Source: JAHBVL01 sp964461025
GTDB taxonomy: Bacteria; Chloroflexota; Chloroflexia; Thermomicrobiales; UBA6265
Length of the DNA: 64,000 nt
NCBI GenBank assembly: GCA_964461025.1
Contig: CAYWSE010000012.1
Location: 3,623-67,622 of the forward strand
Direction: 5' to 3'
Shown: one piece after another, positions 6,402 through 14,112 of the stretch
Layout: every line of letters begins with the position of its first letter
How positions within the stretch are numbered: the stretch's first letter is position 1
Notes under the pieces: generated by a model
Databases searched by the model: none
Told to the model about the DNA's origin: nothing
The model's input: the letters and a program-made list of their open reading frames with translations, nothing else
Translations under genes and position numbers: made by a program

Positions 6402-8059
6402 TGGCGAACACCATTCTCACTGGACGCGCCGAGCTGACCGAAGTTGCGTTCCAGTACGCGGGAGCCGAAAACCCGGTCTTCCAGCAGCAGTCGTGGGAGA
6501 TCGAAGCTGGCTCGTTCGTCGTGGTGACAGGGAGTTCCGGGTCTGGAAAATCGACGTTGCTGCGCCTGCTGAATGGGCTCGTGCCGCACTTTTCGGGGGG
6601 CGCATTCGGCGGGCAGGTGACGGTTTCCGGTCACGACACGCTCAAATCACCGACTCGCGATCTCAGCCGGCACGCCGGGTTCGTTTTTCAGGATGCTGAT
6701 TCGTCCGCCATCGCAGGGATCGTCGAAGACGAAATCGCCTTTGGCCTCGAGCAGCTGGCGACGCCGGTGGCGGAGATGCGGCGGCAGGTCGAAGAGTTGC
6801 TGGTGTTGCTCGGTATCGAGCAGTTACGCGGGCGGCAGATTGGCACGCTGTCGGGAGGTGAGCGTCAGCGCGTCGCCATCGCCGCCGCGATGGCCATGAA
6901 TCCGTCGATCCTGATTCTGGACGAGCCCACCAGTCAGCTCGATCCGGCCGGCGCCGACGATGTCTTCCAGGTCGCCCAGCGTCTCAACGATGAGCATGGC
7001 ATGACGATCGTCATCGCCGAGCACCGGATGGAACGGGTGGCGCATCTGGCTGATCGCCTGACCATCGTGCGGCGGGGAGAGTCAATCGTGGACGGCGCGC
7101 CTCGCGACGTCTTTCAGGGGGCTGGTCGCGCATTTGTGCCGTCGCTGTTCGGGGCAGGTGAACTCCTGGGCTGGTCTCCGCTGCCACTTTCGGTGCGGGA
7201 GGGTAGGCGCCTTCTCGCGAACGAGAGCCGGGAATTCTTCAGCGGACTCGCCGGAGATAGGAGAACCGCCGGTAGGTCCTCGATTGAGTTGACCGGCGTC
7301 GAGCTTCGCTTCGATCAACGAGTCGTGTTGCGAGGCGTCGACCTGTCATTCCGGCGCGGCCAGATCGTCGCGGTGATGGGCGCGAACGGATCGGGCAAAA
7401 CCACGCTCTTGCGGGCGATCGCCGGACTACACCGGCCGTCGCGCGGTGAAATCCGGGTCGAGGGCCGGCAGATCGACGATATCGCTCCCCGAGACATCGG
7501 CAGGCTCATCGGCTTTCTGCCGCAGAGATCGCGAACACTCCTCTTCAACAACACCGTCAGGGAAGAGATCGAGTTTTCCCTGCGTCATCGCGGAAAAGCG
7601 CTGGAGACCGTCCCGCTCCTGCTGGAGGAGTTCGGACTGATTGGCTTCGAGGACCGTCATCCGCACGATATCAGTATTGGCGAACAGGAGGAACTTGCCC
7701 TCGCTGCCACCATGGCAGGTGACCCGCCGGTACTCTTGCTCGACGAACCGACACGCGGACTGGACGCCGAGCGCAAGTCGCGTCTCGCCCAAAGTCTGCT
7801 CAACCGAGCTGATGCCGGGACATGCATCGTCCTCTCAACGCACGATGTTGAATTCGCAGCGCTGGTTGCTGACCGGATTCTGTTGCTTGGCGGGGCCGAA
7901 GTCGTCGCGGACGGTTCTCCAATCGATGTCATGGATGGTTCACTCGTCTACGGCACGCAAATCAACAAAGCCTTTGGATCGGGAATGCTCACGCTGGACG
8001 ATGTGAGGCGAGCCACGGAATCCGCAAATTTCGGTGATACTCCGTTCCGGCAGGAATGA
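6401..8059 (+). CDS. Fused double ATP-binding subunit of the ECF transporter
   Basis: Two ABC ATPase domains in one chain of about 552 residues, equivalent to EcfA and EcfA'. Domain 1 has Walker A GSSGSGKST, signature LSGGERQR, Walker B ILILDEPT and switch His in AEHR. Domain 2 has Walker A GANGSGKTT, Walker B VLLLDEPT and STHD, but its signature reads SIGEQEELA instead of LSGGQ, so one composite ATP site may be weakened. I use the ATG of TGATG overlapping the ecfT stop; a GTG three bases upstream is also possible. It energises the riboswitch-controlled uptake system. Confidence 0.9.
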   Translation: MANTILTGRAELTEVAFQYAGAENPVFQQQSWEIEAGSFVVVTGSSGSGKSTLLRLLNGLVPHFSGGAFGGQVTVSGHDTLKSPTRDLSRHAGFVFQDADSSAIAGIVEDEIAFGLEQLATPVAEMRRQVEELLVLLGIEQLRGRQIGTLSGGERQRVAIAAAMAMNPSILILDEPTSQLDPAGADDVFQVAQRLNDEHGMTIVIAEHRMERVAHLADRLTIVRRGESIVDGAPRDVFQGAGRAFVPSLFGAGELLGWSPLPLSVREGRRLLANESREFFSGLAGDRRTAGRSSIELTGVELRFDQRVVLRGVDLSFRRGQIVAVMGANGSGKTTLLRAIAGLHRPSRGEIRVEGRQIDDIAPRDIGRLIGFLPQRSRTLLFNNTVREEIEFSLRHRGKALETVPLLLEEFGLIGFEDRHPHDISIGEQEELALAATMAGDPPVLLLDEPTRGLDAERKSRLAQSLLNRADAGTCIVLSTHDVEFAALVADRILLLGGAEVVADGSPIDVMDGSLVYGTQINKAFGSGMLTLDDVRRATESANFGDTPFRQE

Positions 8060-8073
8060 TCTGCATGCCATTC

Positions 8074-8157
8074 GCCTGCCATTTGCAGGCAACGCGTAGC
8101 CTCGCCATTGATGGCGATCTCACCGTAGACCGTGCGTAGCGTCGCCATTGATGGCGA
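8074..8157. repeat. Hairpin plus duplicated palindrome after the ECF operon
   Basis: Three dyad elements sit between the ATPase stop and pdxH: a hairpin gcctgc-cattt-gcaggc (8074-8090) and two identical 16-base palindromes tcgccattgatggcga (8102-8117 and 8142-8157), each preceded by gcgtagc, so the repeat unit is about 24 bases at 40-base spacing. The two-base centre is too tight for an RNA hairpin loop, so protein binding to DNA is more likely than termination. Function unknown. Confidence 0.6.
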
Positions 8158-8182
8158 CTTTGCAGCAATTCTGGAGTGATAC

Positions 8183-8827
8183 GTGGATCCGTCACTTGCT
8201 TCGATGCGTCTCGACTACACCAGGGATGAGCTCGACGAACGGCTGGTCGATCCCGACCCGTTCACGCAGTTTGCGGTCTGGTTCGAACACGCGCGCGAGA
8301 CGAAAGAGATCGAGCCAAACGCGATGACGGTGGCGACGACCTCGGCCGACGGGTTTCCCAGCGCCCGCGTCGTGCTGCTAAAGGGATTCGATCGTTCCGG
8401 CATGACCTTCTTTACCAGCTACCTGAGTGCCAAGGGACGTGACATCGAAAGCAATCCACACGCGAGTCTGCTTTTCTACTGGCCGCCGCTCGAGCGGCAG
8501 ATTCGGGTCGCCGGCAGTGTCCACCGAATTCCCCGAGAGGAATCCGACGCCTATTTTCGGGGTCGTCCGCGTGGGAGTCAGATTGCTGCTCATCTCGGTT
8601 CGCAGAGTCAGGTTGTCGACGGGCGCGACTCGCTGGCGCATCGCTTCCAGGAACTTGAAGAGCAATTCGGGGAGGGTGAAATCCCGGCTCCGGAGTGGTG
8701 GGGCGGATACAGGGTCAGTCCTGAGATGTTCGAATTCTGGCAGGGCCGAGTAAGCCGCATGCACGATCGTGTCCGCTACCGGCTCGAACCACCGAACGGC
8801 TGGGTGATCGAGCGTCTCGGTCCGTAG
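8183..8827 (+). CDS. pdxH: Pyridoxamine 5'-phosphate oxidase
   Basis: FMN-dependent oxidase that makes pyridoxal 5'-phosphate from pyridoxine or pyridoxamine phosphate, the last step of vitamin B6 synthesis and salvage. The 214 residues carry the family pattern throughout: ARVVLLKGFD, FFTSYLSAKGRDI, the substrate-binding SQSQVV segment, and the C-terminal WGGYRVSPEMFEFWQGR with RLHDR-like RMHDRVRYR. Length matches the E. coli enzyme. The start is GTG at 8183 with GGAG upstream. It lies just after a pair of palindromes and is not overlapped by neighbours, so it is probably its own unit. Confidence 0.95.
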   Translation: MDPSLASMRLDYTRDELDERLVDPDPFTQFAVWFEHARETKEIEPNAMTVATTSADGFPSARVVLLKGFDRSGMTFFTSYLSAKGRDIESNPHASLLFYWPPLERQIRVAGSVHRIPREESDAYFRGRPRGSQIAAHLGSQSQVVDGRDSLAHRFQELEEQFGEGEIPAPEWWGGYRVSPEMFEFWQGRVSRMHDRVRYRLEPPNGWVIERLGP

Positions 8828-9037
8828 CCGTCGCTGAAACCGAACGGACTAACAGCGCGTTCCGAACAGAGGGAACCTGACGCTTCGTCGTTGTGCAGTC
8901 GGAGTACACTTGACCGACAGGGATTGGCGCAGGTCCGGGAAACACTCCAGGCGCACGATCCGACTTCCCATTGACGCGAACAGCCTGCACCAACGATGCC
9001 GTACCTGATCGCATGCTCCAGCGAGAAATAGAGACCC

Positions 9038-11683
9038 ATGCCTTCACACGATGAAATAACCAAACAGCGGGAAGACTCCGCCGGTCAGCCAGAAGAGTCC
9101 CTGACCGACGCGCAACTCGCTGAGGCGCCGAAGGAGAAGCCACGTCGCGGCCGTCGCAAGAGCGAAAGGACGCCTCGATCCCGAACGGTGTCGCTGCCGG
9201 TGCTGATTGTAGATGAAACGATCCTGTTGCCACACATGTCGATTCCCTTTCCGATCGAGGACGATGAATCGGCGATGGTGATCGACCGGAGCCTGCGGAC
9301 GCCGCTCAGGCAGGTGCTGGTGTTGACCGAACGACTGGTTGCATCGCCCAGAAGCGATCAGGCGCCGGACCTTTTCACGATATTGCCATCAGACGAGCGG
9401 TACGAGACCGGTCAGGAAACGGTCACGGAAGACGGCGACGAACCGGGCGGCTGGGTTCCAGATGGTCGCGACATCCCTGATGAATATGAACTTTGTCCGG
9501 TAGGCATCATCGCCGAGGTAGGGCAGCGCATCACCCGACCGGGTGGCTCCTCGCATGTCATTCTGCAGGGATTGAATCGTGGCATCGTGCGGGAAATCGT
9601 TCAATACGATCCCTATCTGGTGGCGCGTGTCTCCCGGCACACCGATCCGCCGGCCGATCCGGCAGCGGCTGAGGCGTCGATGACCGCGGTGCTCGAGCAG
9701 ATCGAAAACTACATCAGCATGCTCCCGAATGTTCCGGAGGAAGTGCTGACAATGGTTCGCAGTGTCGACGAGCCGGGCTGGCTGGCGGATTTGATTGCGT
9801 TCTCTCCCGAATTTACGCCTGAGCAGCGCCAGGAACTCCTGGAAGTGCTCGATCCTATCGACCGGTTGCGGCGTCTTTCCGTCCTCATTCAGCTCCGTCT
9901 CGACGTGCTTAGCCTGCGTCAGCAGATCGCTACCGAGGCCCAGGCTGGGATGGACCGGCAACAGCGCGAGTATTTTCTGCGTGAGCAGATGAGGGCGATC
10001 CAGAAAGAGCTTGGTGAGGGGAGCGCTGAGGAGACGCTGGCCGGGGAGATTCGCCAGAAGATCGAAGAATCGGGCATGCCGGATGAGGTGAAAACCAAAG
10101 CGCTCGCCCAGGCCGATCGCCTCGAGCAGCAGCATCCGTTCTCACCCGAGATCGGCGTGATCCGCTCGTATCTCGAATGGTTGACCGATCTGCCGTGGGA
10201 CATCGAAACAGAGGACCGGCTCGATCTGAACGAGGCGTCGGTCATTCTCGATGAGGATCACTACGGTCTGGAGAAGGTGAAAGACCGCATCGTCGAGCAC
10301 ATTGCAGTGCGCAAACTGGCCGGCAACAAGCAGAAGACGCCGATCATTTGTTTCGTCGGTCCTCCCGGCGTCGGCAAGACCAGTCTTGGCAAATCGATTG
10401 CCCGGGCGATTGGACGCAATTATGTGCGGATGTCGCTGGGCGGCGTGCGGGACGAGGCGGAGATCCGCGGGCATCGCCGCACCTATGTTGGTGCGATGCC
10501 CGGTCGCGTCATCAAAGCGCTGAAAGACGCCAAGAGCATGAATCCCGTGATCGTGCTCGACGAGATCGACAAAGTTGGATCAGACGCATTCCGGGGGGAC
10601 CCGGCCGCGGCGTTGCTCGAAGTGCTCGACCCTGAGCAGAACGGCACGTTTTCCGATCACTACCTCGAAGTGCCGTTCGATCTTTCCAAGGTGATCTTCA
10701 TTACCACTGCAAACTTGCTGGAGCCGATTCCGCCGGCGTTGCGGGACCGAATGGAGATCATCGAGGTTCCCGGGTACACGGAGATCGAGAAACTGGAGAT
10801 TGCCAGCCGCTTTCTCCTACCGAAGGCCCTGGAATCGCACGGACTCCAGCCCGACCAGCTGGAAATCACACGCGCGGCGCAGCAGCGACTGATTCGCGAG
10901 TACACCAGCGAGTCAGGCGTCCGCAATCTGGAGCGAGAAGTCGGTTCGCTTTGCCGCAAAGCGGCGCGACGCTTCGCCGGCGACGATCCGCCTGCTTCAG
11001 TTCGCGTCGATGCCGACGACTTGCCGGAGATTCTTGGCGTGCCCAGGTATGAGTTTGGTCTGGCTGAAGAGCAGGACGAGATCGGGGTCGCGACCGGCGC
11101 AGCGGTGACGAGCGTCGGCGGCGATCTTCTGTCGATCGAAGTGACGATCATGGACGGTAAGGGCGATCTGATTCTGACCGGTCAGCTTGGCGACGTCATG
11201 CAGGAGTCGGCCCGCGCAGCGATCAGCTATGCGCGCAGTCATGCCGCGGACTTCGACATCGAACCGGGGTACTTCGACAAGCACAACATCCACGTGCACA
11301 TCCCGGCTGGAGCGATACCGAAAGATGGCCCGTCGGCCGGGATCACTATCGCCACCGCCCTGGTCTCGGCTCTGAGCGGACGCGAAGTCAATCGCGACGT
11401 GGCGATGACCGGCGAGATCACTCTGCGCGGCAAAGTGCTGCCGATTGGCGGTCTGCGAGAAAAGACGTTGGCAGCCCACAGGGGCGGCATCAAGACCTTT
11501 CTGCTGCCCCGCCGCAACGCCAAGGACATGACCGAGCTGCCGGACATCGTCAGGAAGGACATCAACCTCGTGCAGGTCGGCACGATCGATGATGTCCTGG
11601 AAGTGGCGCTGAAACCAAAACGAAAGACGGCGAGACCGGCCACACGCCCGCCCGCCGGGCATCTGGCTCCGGCGACCGCATAG
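9038..11683 (+). CDS. lon: ATP-dependent protease Lon
   Basis: AAA+ serine protease that degrades misfolded and regulatory proteins in the cytosol. The 881 residues start with a 45-residue charged extension (KPRRGRRKSER), then the LonN substrate-binding domain, a helical region, the ATPase with Walker A GPPGVGKT (441-448), and the protease domain. The catalytic dyad is visible as S766 in KDGPSAG and K809 in GGLREK, 43 residues apart as in E. coli. The tail after the protease is short and basic. The 210-base spacer upstream contains no gene. The gene ends five bases from the convergent M50 protease gene. Confidence 0.97.
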   Translation: MPSHDEITKQREDSAGQPEESLTDAQLAEAPKEKPRRGRRKSERTPRSRTVSLPVLIVDETILLPHMSIPFPIEDDESAMVIDRSLRTPLRQVLVLTERLVASPRSDQAPDLFTILPSDERYETGQETVTEDGDEPGGWVPDGRDIPDEYELCPVGIIAEVGQRITRPGGSSHVILQGLNRGIVREIVQYDPYLVARVSRHTDPPADPAAAEASMTAVLEQIENYISMLPNVPEEVLTMVRSVDEPGWLADLIAFSPEFTPEQRQELLEVLDPIDRLRRLSVLIQLRLDVLSLRQQIATEAQAGMDRQQREYFLREQMRAIQKELGEGSAEETLAGEIRQKIEESGMPDEVKTKALAQADRLEQQHPFSPEIGVIRSYLEWLTDLPWDIETEDRLDLNEASVILDEDHYGLEKVKDRIVEHIAVRKLAGNKQKTPIICFVGPPGVGKTSLGKSIARAIGRNYVRMSLGGVRDEAEIRGHRRTYVGAMPGRVIKALKDAKSMNPVIVLDEIDKVGSDAFRGDPAAALLEVLDPEQNGTFSDHYLEVPFDLSKVIFITTANLLEPIPPALRDRMEIIEVPGYTEIEKLEIASRFLLPKALESHGLQPDQLEITRAAQQRLIREYTSESGVRNLEREVGSLCRKAARRFAGDDPPASVRVDADDLPEILGVPRYEFGLAEEQDEIGVATGAAVTSVGGDLLSIEVTIMDGKGDLILTGQLGDVMQESARAAISYARSHAADFDIEPGYFDKHNIHVHIPAGAIPKDGPSAGITIATALVSALSGREVNRDVAMTGEITLRGKVLPIGGLREKTLAAHRGGIKTFLLPRRNAKDMTELPDIVRKDINLVQVGTIDDVLEVALKPKRKTARPATRPPAGHLAPATA

Positions 11684-11688
11684 GACGA

Positions 11689-12723
11689 TCAGCCGCTCGC
11701 TTCTCGTTCGATCTCTTCCATGGTCAGGCGCAGTGCCAGGGTCAGCTCATCTTCGGATGGCATCGACGGCCATGACTGCCGGAACGTCAGCGTCCCGGCG
11801 CCAGAGCCTGTCGGATGCGCCGGCGGCGCCCCGGCAAGAGTGAGGCCGCCTCCCGGCGACTGCTGCAAAACGGCAGTGCGTTTTTGACCGGTTGGTCCCC
11901 ATTGCAGGACCAGCGAATGCCCCGTTGATTGCCGGAGAAAGCGACCCGCAACCTGGTCCGGCCAGCCGGACGAAACCCTTCCCGCGGCGTTGCTCAGGCG
12001 TTGCTCGTCTGCGCTGAGTTCCGGTTGAGGTGTTTCGGATTGCACATCGGCGGCGCCCTGCCCCCAATTGAAATAGCCGCGGTCGGAGGGGTTGGCGACA
12101 GCAGTTCTCTCCGCGAGCCGTGCCCGGGTTCGTGGATTTCGAATGAGCCAGATCCCCAGAGCGAGACAACCGGCCTGCACGGCAACAATCACCGCCGTCA
12201 GCCAGGGTACGCCGCCGTCGTACATCTGCGACCAGTCGCCGCTCATTCCGGTTGCCAGATCGAGCAGAGGATACAGAACCAGGGCATTGAGTCCGGAAAT
12301 CGCCGTGAACTGTATCAACAGTTCGTTCCAGGCAGGCGCAAGCGGCGGATTCTTGAACAGGACGCAGCCCATGGCAACGACGACCAGGATGATGTTGACG
12401 AGCGTGCCCGCAAACGCGACAACCATTCGCTGGACATCGCTGAAACCGGTTGGGTCATAGGAAACGTATCCCGCAAAAAAATAGAAACCAAAATCGACCA
12501 CTTCTCCGCCAAAGAGCCAGATTGCTATGGCATGACCGAGTTCATGCAACGCGACGGAAAACGGCAGCAAGAAGAAGAACGCCGCCTGCGTGATCACGAT
12601 GCGGTCGCGATGCGTGACCTGGTTGTCGAAAATCTCTCTGCGTTGTGGCCAGAACTGGAAGGCGAAGCGGACGCCAAGAAACGCATAGAACAAACTGATG
12701 AACCCAAATCCACCTAATGGCAC
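11689..12723 (-). CDS. M50-type membrane metalloprotease
   Basis: Predicted intramembrane zinc protease of 344 residues. A zinc-binding HELGH (residues 60-64) lies within a membrane helix, and a distal N-A-L-V-L-Y-P-L-L-D motif (about 146-155) resembles the third-ligand motif of site-2 proteases, although the usual DG is replaced by DLATGMSGDW. Roughly five hydrophobic segments occupy the first 200 residues. The C-terminal 130 residues are soluble, Gln/Ser/Gly-rich and resemble no domain I know. The substrate is unknown. It is convergent with lon, and the MFS gene lies nine bases upstream on the same strand, so the two may be cotranscribed. Confidence 0.75.
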   Translation of the reverse strand: MPLGGFGFISLFYAFLGVRFAFQFWPQRREIFDNQVTHRDRIVITQAAFFFLLPFSVALHELGHAIAIWLFGGEVVDFGFYFFAGYVSYDPTGFSDVQRMVVAFAGTLVNIILVVVAMGCVLFKNPPLAPAWNELLIQFTAISGLNALVLYPLLDLATGMSGDWSQMYDGGVPWLTAVIVAVQAGCLALGIWLIRNPRTRARLAERTAVANPSDRGYFNWGQGAADVQSETPQPELSADEQRLSNAAGRVSSGWPDQVAGRFLRQSTGHSLVLQWGPTGQKRTAVLQQSPGGGLTLAGAPPAHPTGSGAGTLTFRQSWPSMPSEDELTLALRLTMEEIEREASG

Positions 12724-12732
12724 GGCAATACT

Positions 12733-14016
12733 CTAGCTCTCTGTCAACAGCGCGGATTGCCCCAGAGGGGTCGAAGCGTACAGAAACGCGGCGATTATCA
12801 TGACGACACAGCCCCCCAATATGATGGAGACAGGGGCGCTGAACACGTCAGAAAGATACCCTGCCAGCGCCGCGCCGAACGGAGCGGAGCCAGCGAACAG
12901 CGTCATATAGATGCTCATCACCCGGCCGCGGAGCTCGGCGGGTGTCGCCGATTGGACGATCGTATTGGCCATGGACATCGTGGAGGTCATCGCGAATCCC
13001 ATCACCACCACCAGGAAGAGTGCGATGGGAATCGCCGCACCCGCTCGCGCCATGAATCCCAGGGCGAGCTCTGAGCAACCCAACAACACCGCAGTCGCCA
13101 GCATGCGGCGAGGTTTGGGCGCCTTGACGCGAAATGCCAGGAGCAATGCGCCAACGAGCGACCCCAGCCCGAGAAATGCCATGAGCAAACCGAACGAACC
13201 GGCTCCGCCTCCGAACTCCATCTTTGCGAGCAGCGGCATCCACACATTGAAATTGAGCGCGAAAATGCCGGCGAATGCAACGAGCACCATCGTCAGGGCG
13301 ATGGCGGGCGTGGCCCGGACATAGGCAAAACCTTCCCGGATCTGGGTGAGACCGGTGGCGCGGGCCATGACCGTTTCCCGTTTCGGCATTTTCATCATGA
13401 ACAGACTGGCCAGGACGGCGATGTAGCTCAGCGCATTGATGGTGAAGCAGAGCGCTGGCCCCCACCCCGCCAGGATGATGCCGGCGAGCGCTGGTCCGAT
13501 CAATCGGCCCATGTTGAAGAGAGAAGAATTCAGCGCGATTGCGTTCGGAAGGAGATCCTTGCTGACCATGTCGCCAACGAACGCCTGGCGAGATGGCATG
13601 TCGAACGCGTTGACGATGCCAAGGCAAAGGGCCAGCAGGTAGATGTGCCAGAGCTGGACGGTGTCAGTCCAGGTCAGGAGAGCGAGTGTGGTTGCCAGCA
13701 GACAAGAGCAGGATTGCGTGCCGATGAGGATCAAGCGACGTGGAATGCGGTCGGCCAGCACGCCGGCCACAAGTCCGAAAACGAGCACCGGCGCGAATTG
13801 CAGGACATTCACCAACCCAAGCTTGAGTGCTGAGCTCGTCAGCGTCAGCACCAGCCACGATTGGGCCAGCGACTGCATCCACGTGCCGGTGACCGAGATG
13901 AGCTGACCACCGAAGAAGAGCCGGTAGTTGCGGTGCTGAAAGGCTGCCAGGCCCGATGAGAGCCCGAGCCGGGACGCCGAAGCGCTGGCGGCAGAGGATC
14001 GAGGCTGAGCTGGCAT
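12733..14016 (-). CDS. MFS transporter, EntS/MFS_3 type
   Basis: Major facilitator with 12 predicted helices, of the family that includes the enterobactin exporter EntS and many multidrug exporters. Typical segments are FQHRNYRLFFGGQLISVTG at the first helix, the A-motif-like GLVAGVLADRIPRR, and SRQAFVGDMV after helix 4. I use the ATG at 14016 (MPAQPRS); the frame continues 18 codons upstream to another ATG at 14070 without a better ribosome-binding site. It probably exports a small molecule; the substrate is not readable. It lies upstream of the M50 gene on the same strand. Confidence 0.85.
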   Translation of the reverse strand: MPAQPRSSAASASASRLGLSSGLAAFQHRNYRLFFGGQLISVTGTWMQSLAQSWLVLTLTSSALKLGLVNVLQFAPVLVFGLVAGVLADRIPRRLILIGTQSCSCLLATTLALLTWTDTVQLWHIYLLALCLGIVNAFDMPSRQAFVGDMVSKDLLPNAIALNSSLFNMGRLIGPALAGIILAGWGPALCFTINALSYIAVLASLFMMKMPKRETVMARATGLTQIREGFAYVRATPAIALTMVLVAFAGIFALNFNVWMPLLAKMEFGGGAGSFGLLMAFLGLGSLVGALLLAFRVKAPKPRRMLATAVLLGCSELALGFMARAGAAIPIALFLVVVMGFAMTSTMSMANTIVQSATPAELRGRVMSIYMTLFAGSAPFGAALAGYLSDVFSAPVSIILGGCVVMIIAAFLYASTPLGQSALLTES

Positions 14017-14112
14017 TACGGCTGATCCGGAAAGACGCGGCGTCGCATATGGCCATTGTCGCACGGTCATCTGAGAGGATGCCGGGAACCCTCGACCTCG
14101 CTCTGACGCCTT

